From Acidobacteriota bacterium (GTDB taxonomy: Bacteria; Acidobacteriota; Terriglobia; Terriglobales; Acidobacteriaceae), in NCBI GenBank assembly GCA_021802085.1, contig JAKAAZ010000132.1:1-9777 (forward strand): a stretch of 9,777 nucleotides of DNA. Direction: 5' to 3'. Under the pieces are notes generated by a model. The model did not search any database. It was not told where the DNA came from and was given only the letters and a program-made list of their open reading frames with translations. The position numbers and the translations under genes were made by a program. This document shows, piece by piece, positions 1 through 6,604 of this stretch (its first letter is position 1; each line of letters starts with the position of its first letter).

Positions 1-1
1 G

Positions 2-403
2 AAGAAAATCTCAGTTCCTGGAATTCATTGTGCAGCCGCTTTGTTTTTAGGTTTGACTATCGCCGCTCCGCAGGGAATCGTGGCGCAAAATCATGTCGTT
101 TCTCCAGCGGAGATTCAGAAAAATCTTACGGCCTCCTCGGCTGCTCGTCAGCACAATCAAGAGCAGGTGCGGAGTTTTTTGTCTTCAGAACAAGCCAAGC
201 GCGCGATGAAAGAAGCCAAGATCGATCCGCAGCAGGTCACCAATGCTGTCAGCCAGCTGAATAACGAGGAACTGGCGCGCCTGGCCGCTCGTTCCGCCAA
301 GGCGCAAAAGGACTTTGCCGCGGGAAACATCGACAATCATGATTTGCTGATCATTCTGGTGGGGATTGCCGTTCTGATTTTGATCATCGTCGCTGTCCAC
401 TAA
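2..403 (+). CDS. PA2779-family small exported protein (5' end cut by window)
   Basis: The frame is open from base 2 to the TAA at 401-403 and enters the window as KKISVPGIHCAAALFLG. Base 1 is G, so an ATG just two bases outside the window would give a standard 'MKK' signal peptide ending near IVAQ; the whole protein would be about 134 residues, normal for PA2779-type proteins. After the signal peptide comes a charged alpha-helical stretch with the family pattern: a run like 'QVRSFLSSEQAK', a 'KIDPQQV' segment, then 'LNNEELARLAAR'. The last ~20 residues (LLIILVGIAVLILIIVAV) form one strong membrane segment ending almost at the C-terminus, so the helical part should face the periplasm. Function is unknown in the family. 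It lies 2 nt upstream of a C39-like peptidase, the usual PA2779/PA2778 neighbour. Family assignment is by recalled pattern, not a search. A TTG at 41 would destroy the signal peptide and is an unlikely start. Confidence 0.75.
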   Translation, partial: KKISVPGIHCAAALFLGLTIAAPQGIVAQNHVVSPAEIQKNLTASSAARQHNQEQVRSFLSSEQAKRAMKEAKIDPQQVTNAVSQLNNEELARLAARSAKAQKDFAAGNIDNHDLLIILVGIAVLILIIVAVH

Positions 404-405
404 GA

Positions 406-981
406 ATGAAATTGCGTGTGCTGGCTTGTCTGCTCCTGCTTGGCGGTCCATGGATGACGACTGGGGCGCAGCCTGGTCAGACACTGGCAGCGACGCCCTC
501 CGATATTTGGATCGATGTACCTTTTGCCGCGCAGACGAAGGATGGCTGCGGCTCTGCCTCCATGGCCATGGTGATGCGGTATTGGGACATGAAGGAGAGC
601 AGGCCCGTTGCTGCCGGAGCGGACCCGGAAGCGATCCAGGGGGCGCTGTTTTCGCGTGCCGCGAGCGGGATCTATGCCAGCCGCATGCAAAAATATTTCC
701 GCGACTCCGGGTATCAGGCCTTTGCGTTCCATGGTCAATGGAGCGATCTGGAGCATCATCTGGCGCTGGGCCGTCCGCTTATCGTGGCCATCCAGGCGAG
801 CGGGGCGCACGGGCCGCTTCACTATGCGGTTGTCGTGGGGATCGATTCGAAGCGGGGATTTGTTTTTTTGAACGATCCCGCGCAGCAGAAAATGCTTCGA
901 ATCTCGCGGGAAGGATTCGAGTCGGAATGGCGACCCACAGACGACTGGACCTTGCTGGCCGTCCCCAAGCCCGCGCATTGA
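406..981 (+). CDS. secreted C39-like (PA2778-type) cysteine peptidase
   Basis: This is a 191-residue protein starting at an ATG 2 nt after the previous stop, so probably translationally coupled to it. Residues 1-21 form a Sec signal peptide (MKLRVLACLLLLGG...). The mature part is a papain-like C39 fold: Q43 fits the oxyanion-hole glutamine, C48 in DGCGSASMAMV the nucleophile, H139 in HYAVVVG the catalytic histidine, and D157 in FLNDP the third residue. All are present, so activity is plausible. Bacteriocin C39 peptidases sit on ABC transporters in the cytoplasm and cut after Gly-Gly leaders; this one is free-standing and exported, as in PA2778-family proteins. In that family, as I recall it, the peptidase is followed by TPR repeats in the same chain. 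Here the chain stops after the peptidase and the TPRs are in the next, overlapping gene. The substrate is unknown; the upstream PA2779-like protein is one candidate. A VLAC sequence at residues 5-8 resembles a lipobox but comes before the hydrophobic core, so lipidation is unlikely. Confidence 0.8.
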   Translation: MKLRVLACLLLLGGPWMTTGAQPGQTLAATPSDIWIDVPFAAQTKDGCGSASMAMVMRYWDMKESRPVAAGADPEAIQGALFSRAASGIYASRMQKYFRDSGYQAFAFHGQWSDLEHHLALGRPLIVAIQASGAHGPLHYAVVVGIDSKRGFVFLNDPAQQKMLRISREGFESEWRPTDDWTLLAVPKPAH

Positions 982-2663
982 TTGTATTGTTATTCGTCTT
1001 CCTCTTCTGCGCGTTCCAGGCGCGCGCGCAGGCGAATGTTCCCGCAGCGGACCGGGCCAGCCAGGTGAAACGGCTGTACGACGCGGGCAAGTGGGACGCT
1101 GTCGTTCGCGCGGTGCGGCAATCGCCCGCAGAGCCCGCTGACCTGGAACTGGATCGCGGGCTGGCGCTGGCGCAGCTGCATCGTTTGCGCGAGGCGGAGG
1201 CTGCGTTGCAGGCAGGCCATCAGGGACATCCGCGCGACCCGCGGTTTCTGGTGGAGCTGGGCGGAATCGCCTACCTTGAAAAGCGATTTTCCACGGCAAA
1301 GAAAGAATTGCGCCGCGCGCTCGACATGGATCCGCGCGATGCGTATGCGAACAACTTGCTGGCTTCCATTTACTTTCTGGAAGGCAACCTGGAAGCAGCT
1401 TTGCAATACTGGAATCGAGCAGAGAAGCCGATCGTCAGCGACCTGATGTACGACCCGCAGCCGAGGCTGGACCCACTGATTCTGGACCGGGCCTTCCAAT
1501 TTTCTCCGGGAAGCGTTTGGAAGCGAAATCAATTTCTGACGACGCAGGCGGAACTGAAGTTGCTGGACCTTTTTCCTCACACGTATTACGAACTGGCGGC
1601 GCAGCCGGATGGATCTTTCAAGCTGGTCTGGCATGACAGCGAGAGACCCGCGTGGGACAGCACAACGCTGGACAGCATCTCGCCGATGCTGCGTGGGTTG
1701 CCGTATCAATCGGTGTATCCGGAGTTTGCCAACCTGAACAACAAGGGGCTGAACTGGTTGTCGTTCGTGCGGTGGGATGATGAAAAGCGCTGGCTCTCCA
1801 GCGAGGCGGCATGGCCGCTGGAGGAAAATCCGAAGCAGCGCATTCGGTTGTATTTTGTGGGAAGGAACGAGAACTGGAACATCACGAGGACGCTGGCGCC
1901 GACTGCGCCGTCGGCTGCGGGCTTCAACATGAGACGGGCCGTGGTTGGGGCGGAGGTTGCCTCGATTGCAGGCTGGCAATGGCAATGGAATCTGGCGGCG
2001 GAATACTCTTATCGCGATTTTCGAACGCTGACGGGGATTCCCGGGCCGGCGGAGCGATTTTTCACGGACAGTTCGGGGCTCACGCTGCGGGCCAATATTC
2101 AGCGGTCGCTGATTCGATTTCCTGAAAGAAGATTTTCGCTGGATGCAGGCGCCAGCGGAGAGGCCGGGAAATTCACCGCGAAGCCACTTGGGAGATATGG
2201 TCGTGTCGAGGGCTTGCTGGCGGCAAATTGGCTTCCGCAAGCGACAGGCGAGGATTATGAAGTGACGTCGTTGTTGCGGACGGGGGGCACGGCTGGGCAG
2301 GTTCCGTTCGACGAGCTGTACATGCTGGGCTTCGATCGGGACAACGAGCTCTGGATGCGCGGCCACAATGGGCTGGTGAACGGGCAAAAGGGAAATGCTC
2401 CGCTGGGGACGAATTTTATTCTCTCCAATTCCGACATCGACAAGGTGGTGTATGACGGAGGCTTCTTGCTGGTGAAGGCCGGACCGTTTGTCGACACGGG
2501 AGATATTACCGATCCTTCTCAGTTCTTCGGGTCGCGGAAATGGCTGACGGACACCGGGCTGCAAACTACGGTGAGGGTGCTGGGAAGCTTTGAGTTTGTG
2601 TTGGGCTACGGGAAGGACCTGCGCTCCGGGAACAACACGTTCTACTCCACAGTGACGCGATAG
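927..2663 (+). CDS. TPR-POTRA-Omp85-like outer-membrane protein
   Basis: The protein is 578 residues if started at ATG 927, with an RNA start region inside the peptidase gene (55-nt overlap). A TTG at 978, overlapping the peptidase stop as TTGA, would give 561 residues; both starts keep the signal peptide (hydrophobic core ALIVLLFVFLFCAF, cut near ARA/QA). A GGAAGG at 909-914 precedes 927, while nothing SD-like precedes 978. Domains, numbered from 927: TPR helices about 45-165 (clear units such as LVELGGIAYLEKRFSTAKKEL), a single POTRA-like domain about 188-242 (FQFSPGSVWKRNQF... LDLFPHTYYELAAQPDG), then beta-strand-rich barrel to the end. WMRGHNG at 476-482 matches the conserved RGF/RGY loop motif of Omp85 proteins, and FVDTGDI plus LGYGKDLRSG match the last barrel strands. 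The C-terminus (TFYSTVTR) lacks the usual terminal aromatic. Omp85 proteins insert or export polypeptides across the outer membrane; the cargo here is unknown. The gene is third in the cassette. Confidence 0.72.
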   Translation: MATHRRLDLAGRPQARALIVLLFVFLFCAFQARAQANVPAADRASQVKRLYDAGKWDAVVRAVRQSPAEPADLELDRGLALAQLHRLREAEAALQAGHQGHPRDPRFLVELGGIAYLEKRFSTAKKELRRALDMDPRDAYANNLLASIYFLEGNLEAALQYWNRAEKPIVSDLMYDPQPRLDPLILDRAFQFSPGSVWKRNQFLTTQAELKLLDLFPHTYYELAAQPDGSFKLVWHDSERPAWDSTTLDSISPMLRGLPYQSVYPEFANLNNKGLNWLSFVRWDDEKRWLSSEAAWPLEENPKQRIRLYFVGRNENWNITRTLAPTAPSAAGFNMRRAVVGAEVASIAGWQWQWNLAAEYSYRDFRTLTGIPGPAERFFTDSSGLTLRANIQRSLIRFPERRFSLDAGASGEAGKFTAKPLGRYGRVEGLLAANWLPQATGEDYEVTSLLRTGGTAGQVPFDELYMLGFDRDNELWMRGHNGLVNGQKGNAPLGTNFILSNSDIDKVVYDGGFLLVKAGPFVDTGDITDPSQFFGSRKWLTDTGLQTTVRVLGSFEFVLGYGKDLRSGNNTFYSTVTR

Positions 2664-2690
2664 CGAGCGGCAGGGAAGGCGGGCGTGTTC

Positions 2691-2700
2691 TACACTAGGG
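2691..2700 (+). promoter_or_regulatory. possible -10 box and SD just before pruA
   Basis: TACACT (2691-2696) resembles a -10 hexamer and AGGG (2697-2700) a short Shine-Dalgarno 4 nt before the ATG at 2705. If TACACT is a real -10, transcription would begin almost at the start codon and the message would be leaderless, making the AGGG irrelevant. No convincing -35 lies at the right distance, so read-through from the upstream cassette is also possible across the 41-nt gap. Confidence 0.25.
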
Positions 2701-2704
2701 CAGT

Positions 2705-4300
2705 ATGGCGACGCTCGAGTTATCCACCGCAATTCCCATTCGTAGCCCCAGTGGCGCATTTCGCAATGAGCCATTCCTGGATTTTGGCCAGGAGGACACG
2801 GCGCGCGCGATGCGCGAGGCATTGGCGCGGGTTGCCGACCAGCTTGGCCAGGAATACGATCTGGTGATTGGCGGCAGGCGCATTCGGACTGCTGAAAAGA
2901 TACGGTCGTTGAATCCCGCCAATCCTTCGCAGGTGGTTGGGGTACATCAGAAGGCGGGGGCGGAACAGGCCGAAATCGCGATGCAGGCAGCGCAGGATGC
3001 GTACCGCGGTTGGCGCCTCGCACCGGCGGAGGAACGCGCGTCGCTGTTGTTGCGGGCGGCGGAGTTGCTGCGCGAGCGCAAGCTGGATTTCTGCGCGTGG
3101 CTGACGCATGAAGTGGGCAAGAACTGGGGCGAAGCGGACGCCGATGTCGGCGAGACCATCGATTTTCTGGAATTTTATGCGCGGGAGGCGTTGCGTCTCG
3201 CGGCCGCGACGACGCCGATTCAATATCCTGGCGAGCGGAACGAACTGCTGTATATTCCGCTGGGCGTTGGCGCGGTGATACCGCCGTGGAATTTTCCGCT
3301 GGCCATTATGGCGGGCATGACGGCGGCCGCAGTGGTGACGGGAAACACCGTGATCCTGAAGCCGTCGAGCGATTCGCCGACGATTGCAGCGCGCTTTTTC
3401 AATCTGCTGGAAGAGGCTGGCCTGCCGCCGGGGGTGGTCAATTTCTGTCCCGGTTCGGGCGCGACTTTCGGCAATGCAATCGTCGAACATCCGAAGACGC
3501 GGTTCATCGCGTTTACGGGCTCGAAAGAAGTTGGGCTGGACATTCATGCTCGCGCGGCACACAACAAGCCAGGGCAGATTTGGATCAAGCGGACGATTCT
3601 GGAAATGGGCGGGAAGGATTCCATCCTGGTCGAGGCGGACTGCGATCTGGATGCAGCCGTGACAGGGGTGCTGCAGTCGGCATTCGGATTCAGCGGACAG
3701 AAGTGCTCGGCTTGCTCGCGCGCCATTGTGGATGACCAGATCTACGATATTTTTGTGGACCGATTGCGCGAGGGCGCGAAACAGTTGCAGGTCGGCGACC
3801 CGGCAAAGAACGCAGCCATGGGTCCGGTGGTGAATCAGGCCGCGTATGAATCCATGTTGCGCTACATTGAAATTGGCAAGCAGGAGGGCCGGCTAGTGGC
3901 GGGCGGGAATGCGGTCGAGTCGCAAGAGAATGGGTATTATATAGAGCCTACGATTTTCTGCGACATTGCGCCGAACGCGCGGCTGGCGCAGGAAGAAATT
4001 TTTGGGCCGGTGCTTGCGGTCATCCGCTCGAACAATTTTGAACATGCTATAGAAATTGCGAACAACACAGAATATGGATTGACCGGCTCGATCTATTCCC
4101 AATCGAGAGAAAAGCTGGCGGTTGGACGCCGGGACTTTCACGTCGGCAATTTATATTTCAATCGCAAATGCACCGGCGCCATGGTTGGGGCCCATCCGTT
4201 CGGCGGATTTAACATGTCGGGGACGGACTCGAAGGCCGGAGGGCCGGATTATCTATATTTGTTCACTCAGGCGAAATCGGTTGCGGAAAGACTGAGCTAG
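2705..4300 (+). CDS. pruA: L-glutamate gamma-semialdehyde dehydrogenase (P5C dehydrogenase)
   Basis: A 531-residue aldehyde dehydrogenase of the stand-alone PruA/RocA type. It oxidises L-glutamate 5-semialdehyde (from pyrroline-5-carboxylate) to glutamate with NAD+ in the cytoplasm, the second step of proline breakdown. The N-terminus shows the subfamily-specific start FRNEPFLDF then LVIGGRRI and SLNPANPSQVVG. Cofactor and catalytic motifs are intact: PPWNFP at 193-198, ILKPSSDSP around 217-225, FTGS at 270-273, general base E300 in LEMGGKD, nucleophile C334 in GQKCSACSR, and EEIFGPV near 430. The C-terminal KCTGAMVGAHPFGGFNMSGT is also typical of P5C dehydrogenases. Length matches the family (about 515-545). 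No proline dehydrogenase lies beside it in this window, so the partner must be elsewhere. The start is the first ATG and leaves the expected N-terminus. A different aldehyde substrate is possible but less likely given the subfamily signatures. Confidence 0.92.
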   Translation: MATLELSTAIPIRSPSGAFRNEPFLDFGQEDTARAMREALARVADQLGQEYDLVIGGRRIRTAEKIRSLNPANPSQVVGVHQKAGAEQAEIAMQAAQDAYRGWRLAPAEERASLLLRAAELLRERKLDFCAWLTHEVGKNWGEADADVGETIDFLEFYAREALRLAAATTPIQYPGERNELLYIPLGVGAVIPPWNFPLAIMAGMTAAAVVTGNTVILKPSSDSPTIAARFFNLLEEAGLPPGVVNFCPGSGATFGNAIVEHPKTRFIAFTGSKEVGLDIHARAAHNKPGQIWIKRTILEMGGKDSILVEADCDLDAAVTGVLQSAFGFSGQKCSACSRAIVDDQIYDIFVDRLREGAKQLQVGDPAKNAAMGPVVNQAAYESMLRYIEIGKQEGRLVAGGNAVESQENGYYIEPTIFCDIAPNARLAQEEIFGPVLAVIRSNNFEHAIEIANNTEYGLTGSIYSQSREKLAVGRRDFHVGNLYFNRKCTGAMVGAHPFGGFNMSGTDSKAGGPDYLYLFTQAKSVAERLS

Positions 4301-4315
4301 CCGAGCGAACCGATC

Positions 4316-4321
4316 TATAGT
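4316..4321 (+). promoter_or_regulatory. candidate -10 box for the receiver gene
   Basis: TATAGT is a 5/6 match to the sigma-70 -10 hexamer and lies just after the pruA stop. The -35 position, inside the pruA end, shows no good TTGACA match, so this is a weak call. A start near 4328 would leave a leader of about 77 nt before the GTG at 4405. Confidence 0.3.
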
Positions 4322-4353
4322 GGTGGGTACTGCGGACAAAATGTCGCGCCTGA

Positions 4354-4370
4354 AAGTTTTTGTCAAACTT
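4354..4370 (+). other. leader hairpin before the receiver gene
   Basis: AAGTTT (4354-4359) and AAACTT (4365-4370) form a perfect 6-bp inverted repeat with a 5-nt loop in the leader of the receiver gene, about 20 nt before its ribosome binding site. It is AT-rich and weak. It could be a small RNA structure or a protein-binding dyad; no T-run follows that would make it a terminator. Confidence 0.3.
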
Positions 4371-4391
4371 CTCCTTCTGGATCGAGACGAA

Positions 4392-4397
4392 AGAGGA
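4392..4397 (+). promoter_or_regulatory. ribosome binding site deciding the GTG start
   Basis: AGAGGA lies 7 nt before GTG 4405 and is the only good Shine-Dalgarno match nearby. It fixes the GTG as the start, since the resulting protein begins MAKILCVDDE, as receivers do. The upstream in-frame TTG at 4360 would add 15 non-homologous residues and falls at the edge of a hairpin. Confidence 0.7.
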
Positions 4398-4404
4398 ATT
4401 TGTC

Positions 4405-4758
4405 GTGGCGAAGATTCTATGTGTCGATGACGAGCCCGCCGCAGTGGCGTTGAAGCAAGCCATCCTGGAGCGCGCCGGCCATTCGGTGACGACAAGCTCC
4501 TCTGCGAATGAGGCGATCGTTCTGCTGCAGCGCGAGACATTCGATGCGGTGGTGACGGACTGGAAACTGGGCGAAGAGAGCGGAAGACAAATTCTGCTGG
4601 CGGCAAAGTCGAGAGTGCATGTGCCGGTGGTGGTCGTCTCTGGATATTGTTCGGAGGCATTCCGCGCAGCCAAGCCGCAGGCGGACATCTACCTGGAAAA
4701 ACCGGTTGACGCGACAGAATTGGTGACAATCATCCAAGCGCTGTTGCATTCGAACTGA
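4405..4758 (+). CDS. receiver-only response regulator (CheY-like)
   Basis: A 117-residue protein that is a complete receiver domain and nothing else. The acidic pocket is D8/D9 (CVDDE), the phosphoacceptor D52 (AVVTDWKLG), the switch serine S79 (VVVVSG) and the conserved lysine K99 (YLEKP), so it should be phosphorylatable. With no output domain it must act by binding a partner or by passing phosphate on. It stands alone on + between pruA and a convergent histidine kinase/reductase operon; the kinase next door (5078-6556) has no receiver of its own and is a natural candidate partner, though only proximity supports this. The start is GTG with a good ribosome binding site. The 'DWKLG' after the aspartate is the pattern of stand-alone or hybrid receivers rather than of the NarL or OmpR families. 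Confidence 0.85.
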   Translation: MAKILCVDDEPAAVALKQAILERAGHSVTTSSSANEAIVLLQRETFDAVVTDWKLGEESGRQILLAAKSRVHVPVVVVSGYCSEAFRAAKPQADIYLEKPVDATELVTIIQALLHSN

Positions 4759-4787
4759 TTTACAGTTTGTGGAGTGATTTGAGGTAG

Positions 4788-4917
4788 TGAGTCATTCTGA
4801 ACCCTACGGCTGCGCGCAGGGCAGATATCGCTCAGCGATGCGAAAAATCCAAACGATATGCGCATCGTACACTCCGTCCTCACGCTCCGGATTCTTCGCT
4901 GCGCCCAGAATGACTCA
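4788..4917. repeat. 130-bp nested inverted repeat, 'TCATTCTG...CAGAATGA' intergenic type
   Basis: The ends are a perfect 12-bp inverted repeat: TGAGTCATTCTG at 4788-4799 and CAGAATGACTCA at 4906-4917. Inside is a second inverted pair, GCGATGCGAAAAATCC at 4835-4850 against GGATTCTTCGCTGCGC at 4889-4904 (13 of 16 pair). A perfect palindrome, ATGCGCAT (4858-4865), sits near the centre. Read on -, it begins 'GTCATTCTGGGCGCAGCGAAGAATCC', split here as GTCATTCTGGGC and GCAGCGAAGAATCC, a wording I recognise from dispersed intergenic repeats in Acidobacteriota and some other phyla. It is probably a non-coding mobile or REP-like repeat inserted between convergent genes. No transposase is present. The short open frame through it (4787-4972) is an artefact. 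Confidence 0.7.
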
Positions 4918-4952
4918 TCTCGTGTTTGACTGCGTATATGTAGATTCGCTCC

Positions 4953-5079
4953 AGTACTACAGTTGCAGTTAATGGATTTCCCTGATTTCCATCGCTACCC
5001 ACTCGCTCACTGCTCTCTAAAAATCAATGGTTTACAGCGCAGCTACCCCAAACAATTCGCTATCTGCAACTGTAGAACT
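4953..5079. repeat. 16-bp imperfect inverted repeat spanning the convergent gap
   Basis: AGTACTACAGTTGCAG (4953-4968) pairs with CTGCAACTGTAGAACT (5064-5079) at 15 of 16 positions, with 12 perfect in a row, separated by 95 nt. The right arm runs into the stop codon of the histidine kinase gene on -. The enclosed stretch has a short tandem GATTTCC pair (4974-4980, 4983-4989) but no gene. No T-run follows either arm, so this is not a standard intrinsic terminator. It could be a second small palindromic element or a long-range RNA stem at the 3' end of the kinase message. Confidence 0.5.
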
Positions 5080-6556
5080 AGACTGCGGAACCCGCCTGCG
5101 AAGTTTCCTTCGCCGTTTCCACTGGACGTTGCGGCAGGCGAACGACAAATTCCGTCTTGCCCGGCTCCGACTCGAACCGAATGTCGCCGCCAAAATGTGC
5201 GGTCACAATCTTGTATGCGATGCTCAGGCCCAGGCCCGTACCCAGTCCCTCCGCCTTGCTGGTGAAGAACGGTTCAAAGATATGCGGCCGATGTTCCGCC
5301 GAAATTCCCGAGCCGTCATCCAGCACGCCTACGTACACATCGTTTCCATCCGCCCATGTGCGAACAGTAATGTGTCCCTTCTGTGGCGCCGCGTCCACGG
5401 CATTGTCCAGCAGATTCAACCACACTTGATGCAGACCGGTCGCCGCCGACTGCAGAATGGAAACATCGGAACTGAAGTCCCTGGAAACCTGAATCTCTTT
5501 CTGCCGTATCTTGTGCCCGAGAATCATCAGCGCGCTCTGGATGCTCTTATGGATATCCACCGCCTGACAACACATCTTGTCGGCATACGAGTAATGCTTC
5601 ACCGCCATCACCAGCTCCGTCACCCGGGTGATGCTTTCCTCAATCGTCTCCAGTTGCTGCACGCTCGAAACCAGCGCCTCCAGCCAATGCAGCATGTCTG
5701 AAACCGCTGCCGGACGCGCAGCCGCGCGCGCGCATTCCAGATTTTCCGCCGTCAACCCCATCCCTGCCAGCGGGGGAGCCAGTTTCCATGCATCCTCGAT
5801 GCCCGCCTCTTCCAGCCATTGCGACAAGGTTTCTTCCGCATCGGCCTGATCGAGCGATGTCGTCGCCGCCAGTTTGCGCGGCTGCAAAACATACTTCTGC
5901 AACTCGGCGATGCAGTCGAACTCCTCCGCCTGCAGGCCGGTCTTCCAGTTGCGCAGATTCAGCTCCTGCAGGCGGGCCAGGTCCTCCCGCAGTTGCACAG
6001 TCGCGCGCTTCGCAGCGCTGCCGGGATTGTTCAATTCATGCATCAGGCCCGCCGCCATCGTACCCAGAGCCGCCAGCTTCTCCCGCTGCATCACCATGCC
6101 GATCAGGCCGCCCTGGCGCGTTGCCATGTTCGTCAGAATTCCCTTTCTGACCTGCGGACATGTGGTCATCAGCAGCCAGAAGGAATCCTCATCCAGGCGC
6201 AGCAACCGGCTCGGCTCGACGATCGTGCATTCCACCCGGCTCGGCGAACCGGTCAGCAGCGGCACTTCTCCAAAGCTTTCGCAACCCCGGTGCGTGACCA
6301 GCGGTCGCCGCGTCCCATCCGGCTCCACATACTCCGCCAGCAATCCGCCCTCCAGCAGGATCCAGAACGAGTGCACCGTCATCCCGCTTTGCTCCAGAAT
6401 GCGATCGCCTTGTTCCGCTTCGATCAATTCCGCCTGCTGCAAACAATTCTGCGTCTTTTCGTCCATCGCCGCGAACAATGGCAGGCAGCGCACCGCCGCC
6501 AGCAGGGCCTTCTGCTCGGCTTCGGTCAGGTCTGCGAGTTTTCCTTCATTCTTCAT
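5078..6556 (-). CDS. soluble histidine kinase with cyclic-nucleotide-binding-type sensor domain
   Basis: A 492-residue cytoplasmic sensor kinase without membrane segments. Residues about 24-140 are a CRP-like cNMP-binding fold: its cassette reads FGEVPLLTGSPSR with E97 and R107 where cAMP/cGMP-type binders keep Glu and Arg. Next comes the dimerisation/phosphotransfer helix, LAALGTMAAGLMHELNNP, with H173 as phosphoacceptor, then a long helical insert (about 185-330), and an ATPase domain: N-box NLLDNAVDAA (381-390), G1 DDGSGI (413-418), F-box FEPFFTSK (427-434), G2 GLGTGLGLS (437-445). All kinase motifs are intact. The ligand could be cAMP, c-di-GMP or none. It lies 48 nt downstream of the receiver-reductase fusion on the same strand, so they form an operon and the fused receiver is its likely target. 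ATG 6556 has no clear Shine-Dalgarno, so coupling to the upstream gene is possible. Confidence 0.88.
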   Translation of the reverse strand: MKNEGKLADLTEAEQKALLAAVRCLPLFAAMDEKTQNCLQQAELIEAEQGDRILEQSGMTVHSFWILLEGGLLAEYVEPDGTRRPLVTHRGCESFGEVPLLTGSPSRVECTIVEPSRLLRLDEDSFWLLMTTCPQVRKGILTNMATRQGGLIGMVMQREKLAALGTMAAGLMHELNNPGSAAKRATVQLREDLARLQELNLRNWKTGLQAEEFDCIAELQKYVLQPRKLAATTSLDQADAEETLSQWLEEAGIEDAWKLAPPLAGMGLTAENLECARAAARPAAVSDMLHWLEALVSSVQQLETIEESITRVTELVMAVKHYSYADKMCCQAVDIHKSIQSALMILGHKIRQKEIQVSRDFSSDVSILQSAATGLHQVWLNLLDNAVDAAPQKGHITVRTWADGNDVYVGVLDDGSGISAEHRPHIFEPFFTSKAEGLGTGLGLSIAYKIVTAHFGGDIRFESEPGKTEFVVRLPQRPVETAKETSQAGSAV

Positions 6557-6572
6557 CGCGTACGATTTCGAG

Positions 6573-6597
6573 CGGCTTTCTTTCCCGATGAAAGCCG
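6573..6597 (-). other. intercistronic hairpin between reductase and kinase genes
   Basis: CGGCTTTC (6573-6580) and GAAAGCCG (6590-6597) make a perfect 8-bp stem with a 9-nt loop inside the 48-nt gap of the operon. There is no T-run after it on -, so it is unlikely to terminate. It ends about 17 nt before the kinase ATG and could protect the upstream message from 3' decay or tune kinase translation, setting unequal amounts of the two proteins. Confidence 0.45.
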
Positions 6598-6604
6598 AAC
6601 CCCT

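Noticed and set aside
426..926. Upstream extension of the barrel gene through the peptidase region
   Set aside because: The same DNA encodes the C39 peptidase with its catalytic residues in another frame; the extension has no domain and would bury the signal peptide.
990..3023. Long open frame on - (677 codons) opposite the barrel and pruA genes
   Set aside because: Arg/Pro/Gln-rich with no recognisable domain, and it lies antisense to two genes with clear domains; typical antisense shadow of GC-rich coding DNA.
4360..4404. TTG start adding 15 residues to the lone receiver
   Set aside because: A good ribosome binding site (4392-4397) and normal receiver N-terminus favour GTG 4405.
4787..4972. 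Small protein of 61 codons on +
   Set aside because: It lies almost wholly inside the 130-bp inverted repeat and ends in repeat-derived sequence; a known kind of annotation artefact.
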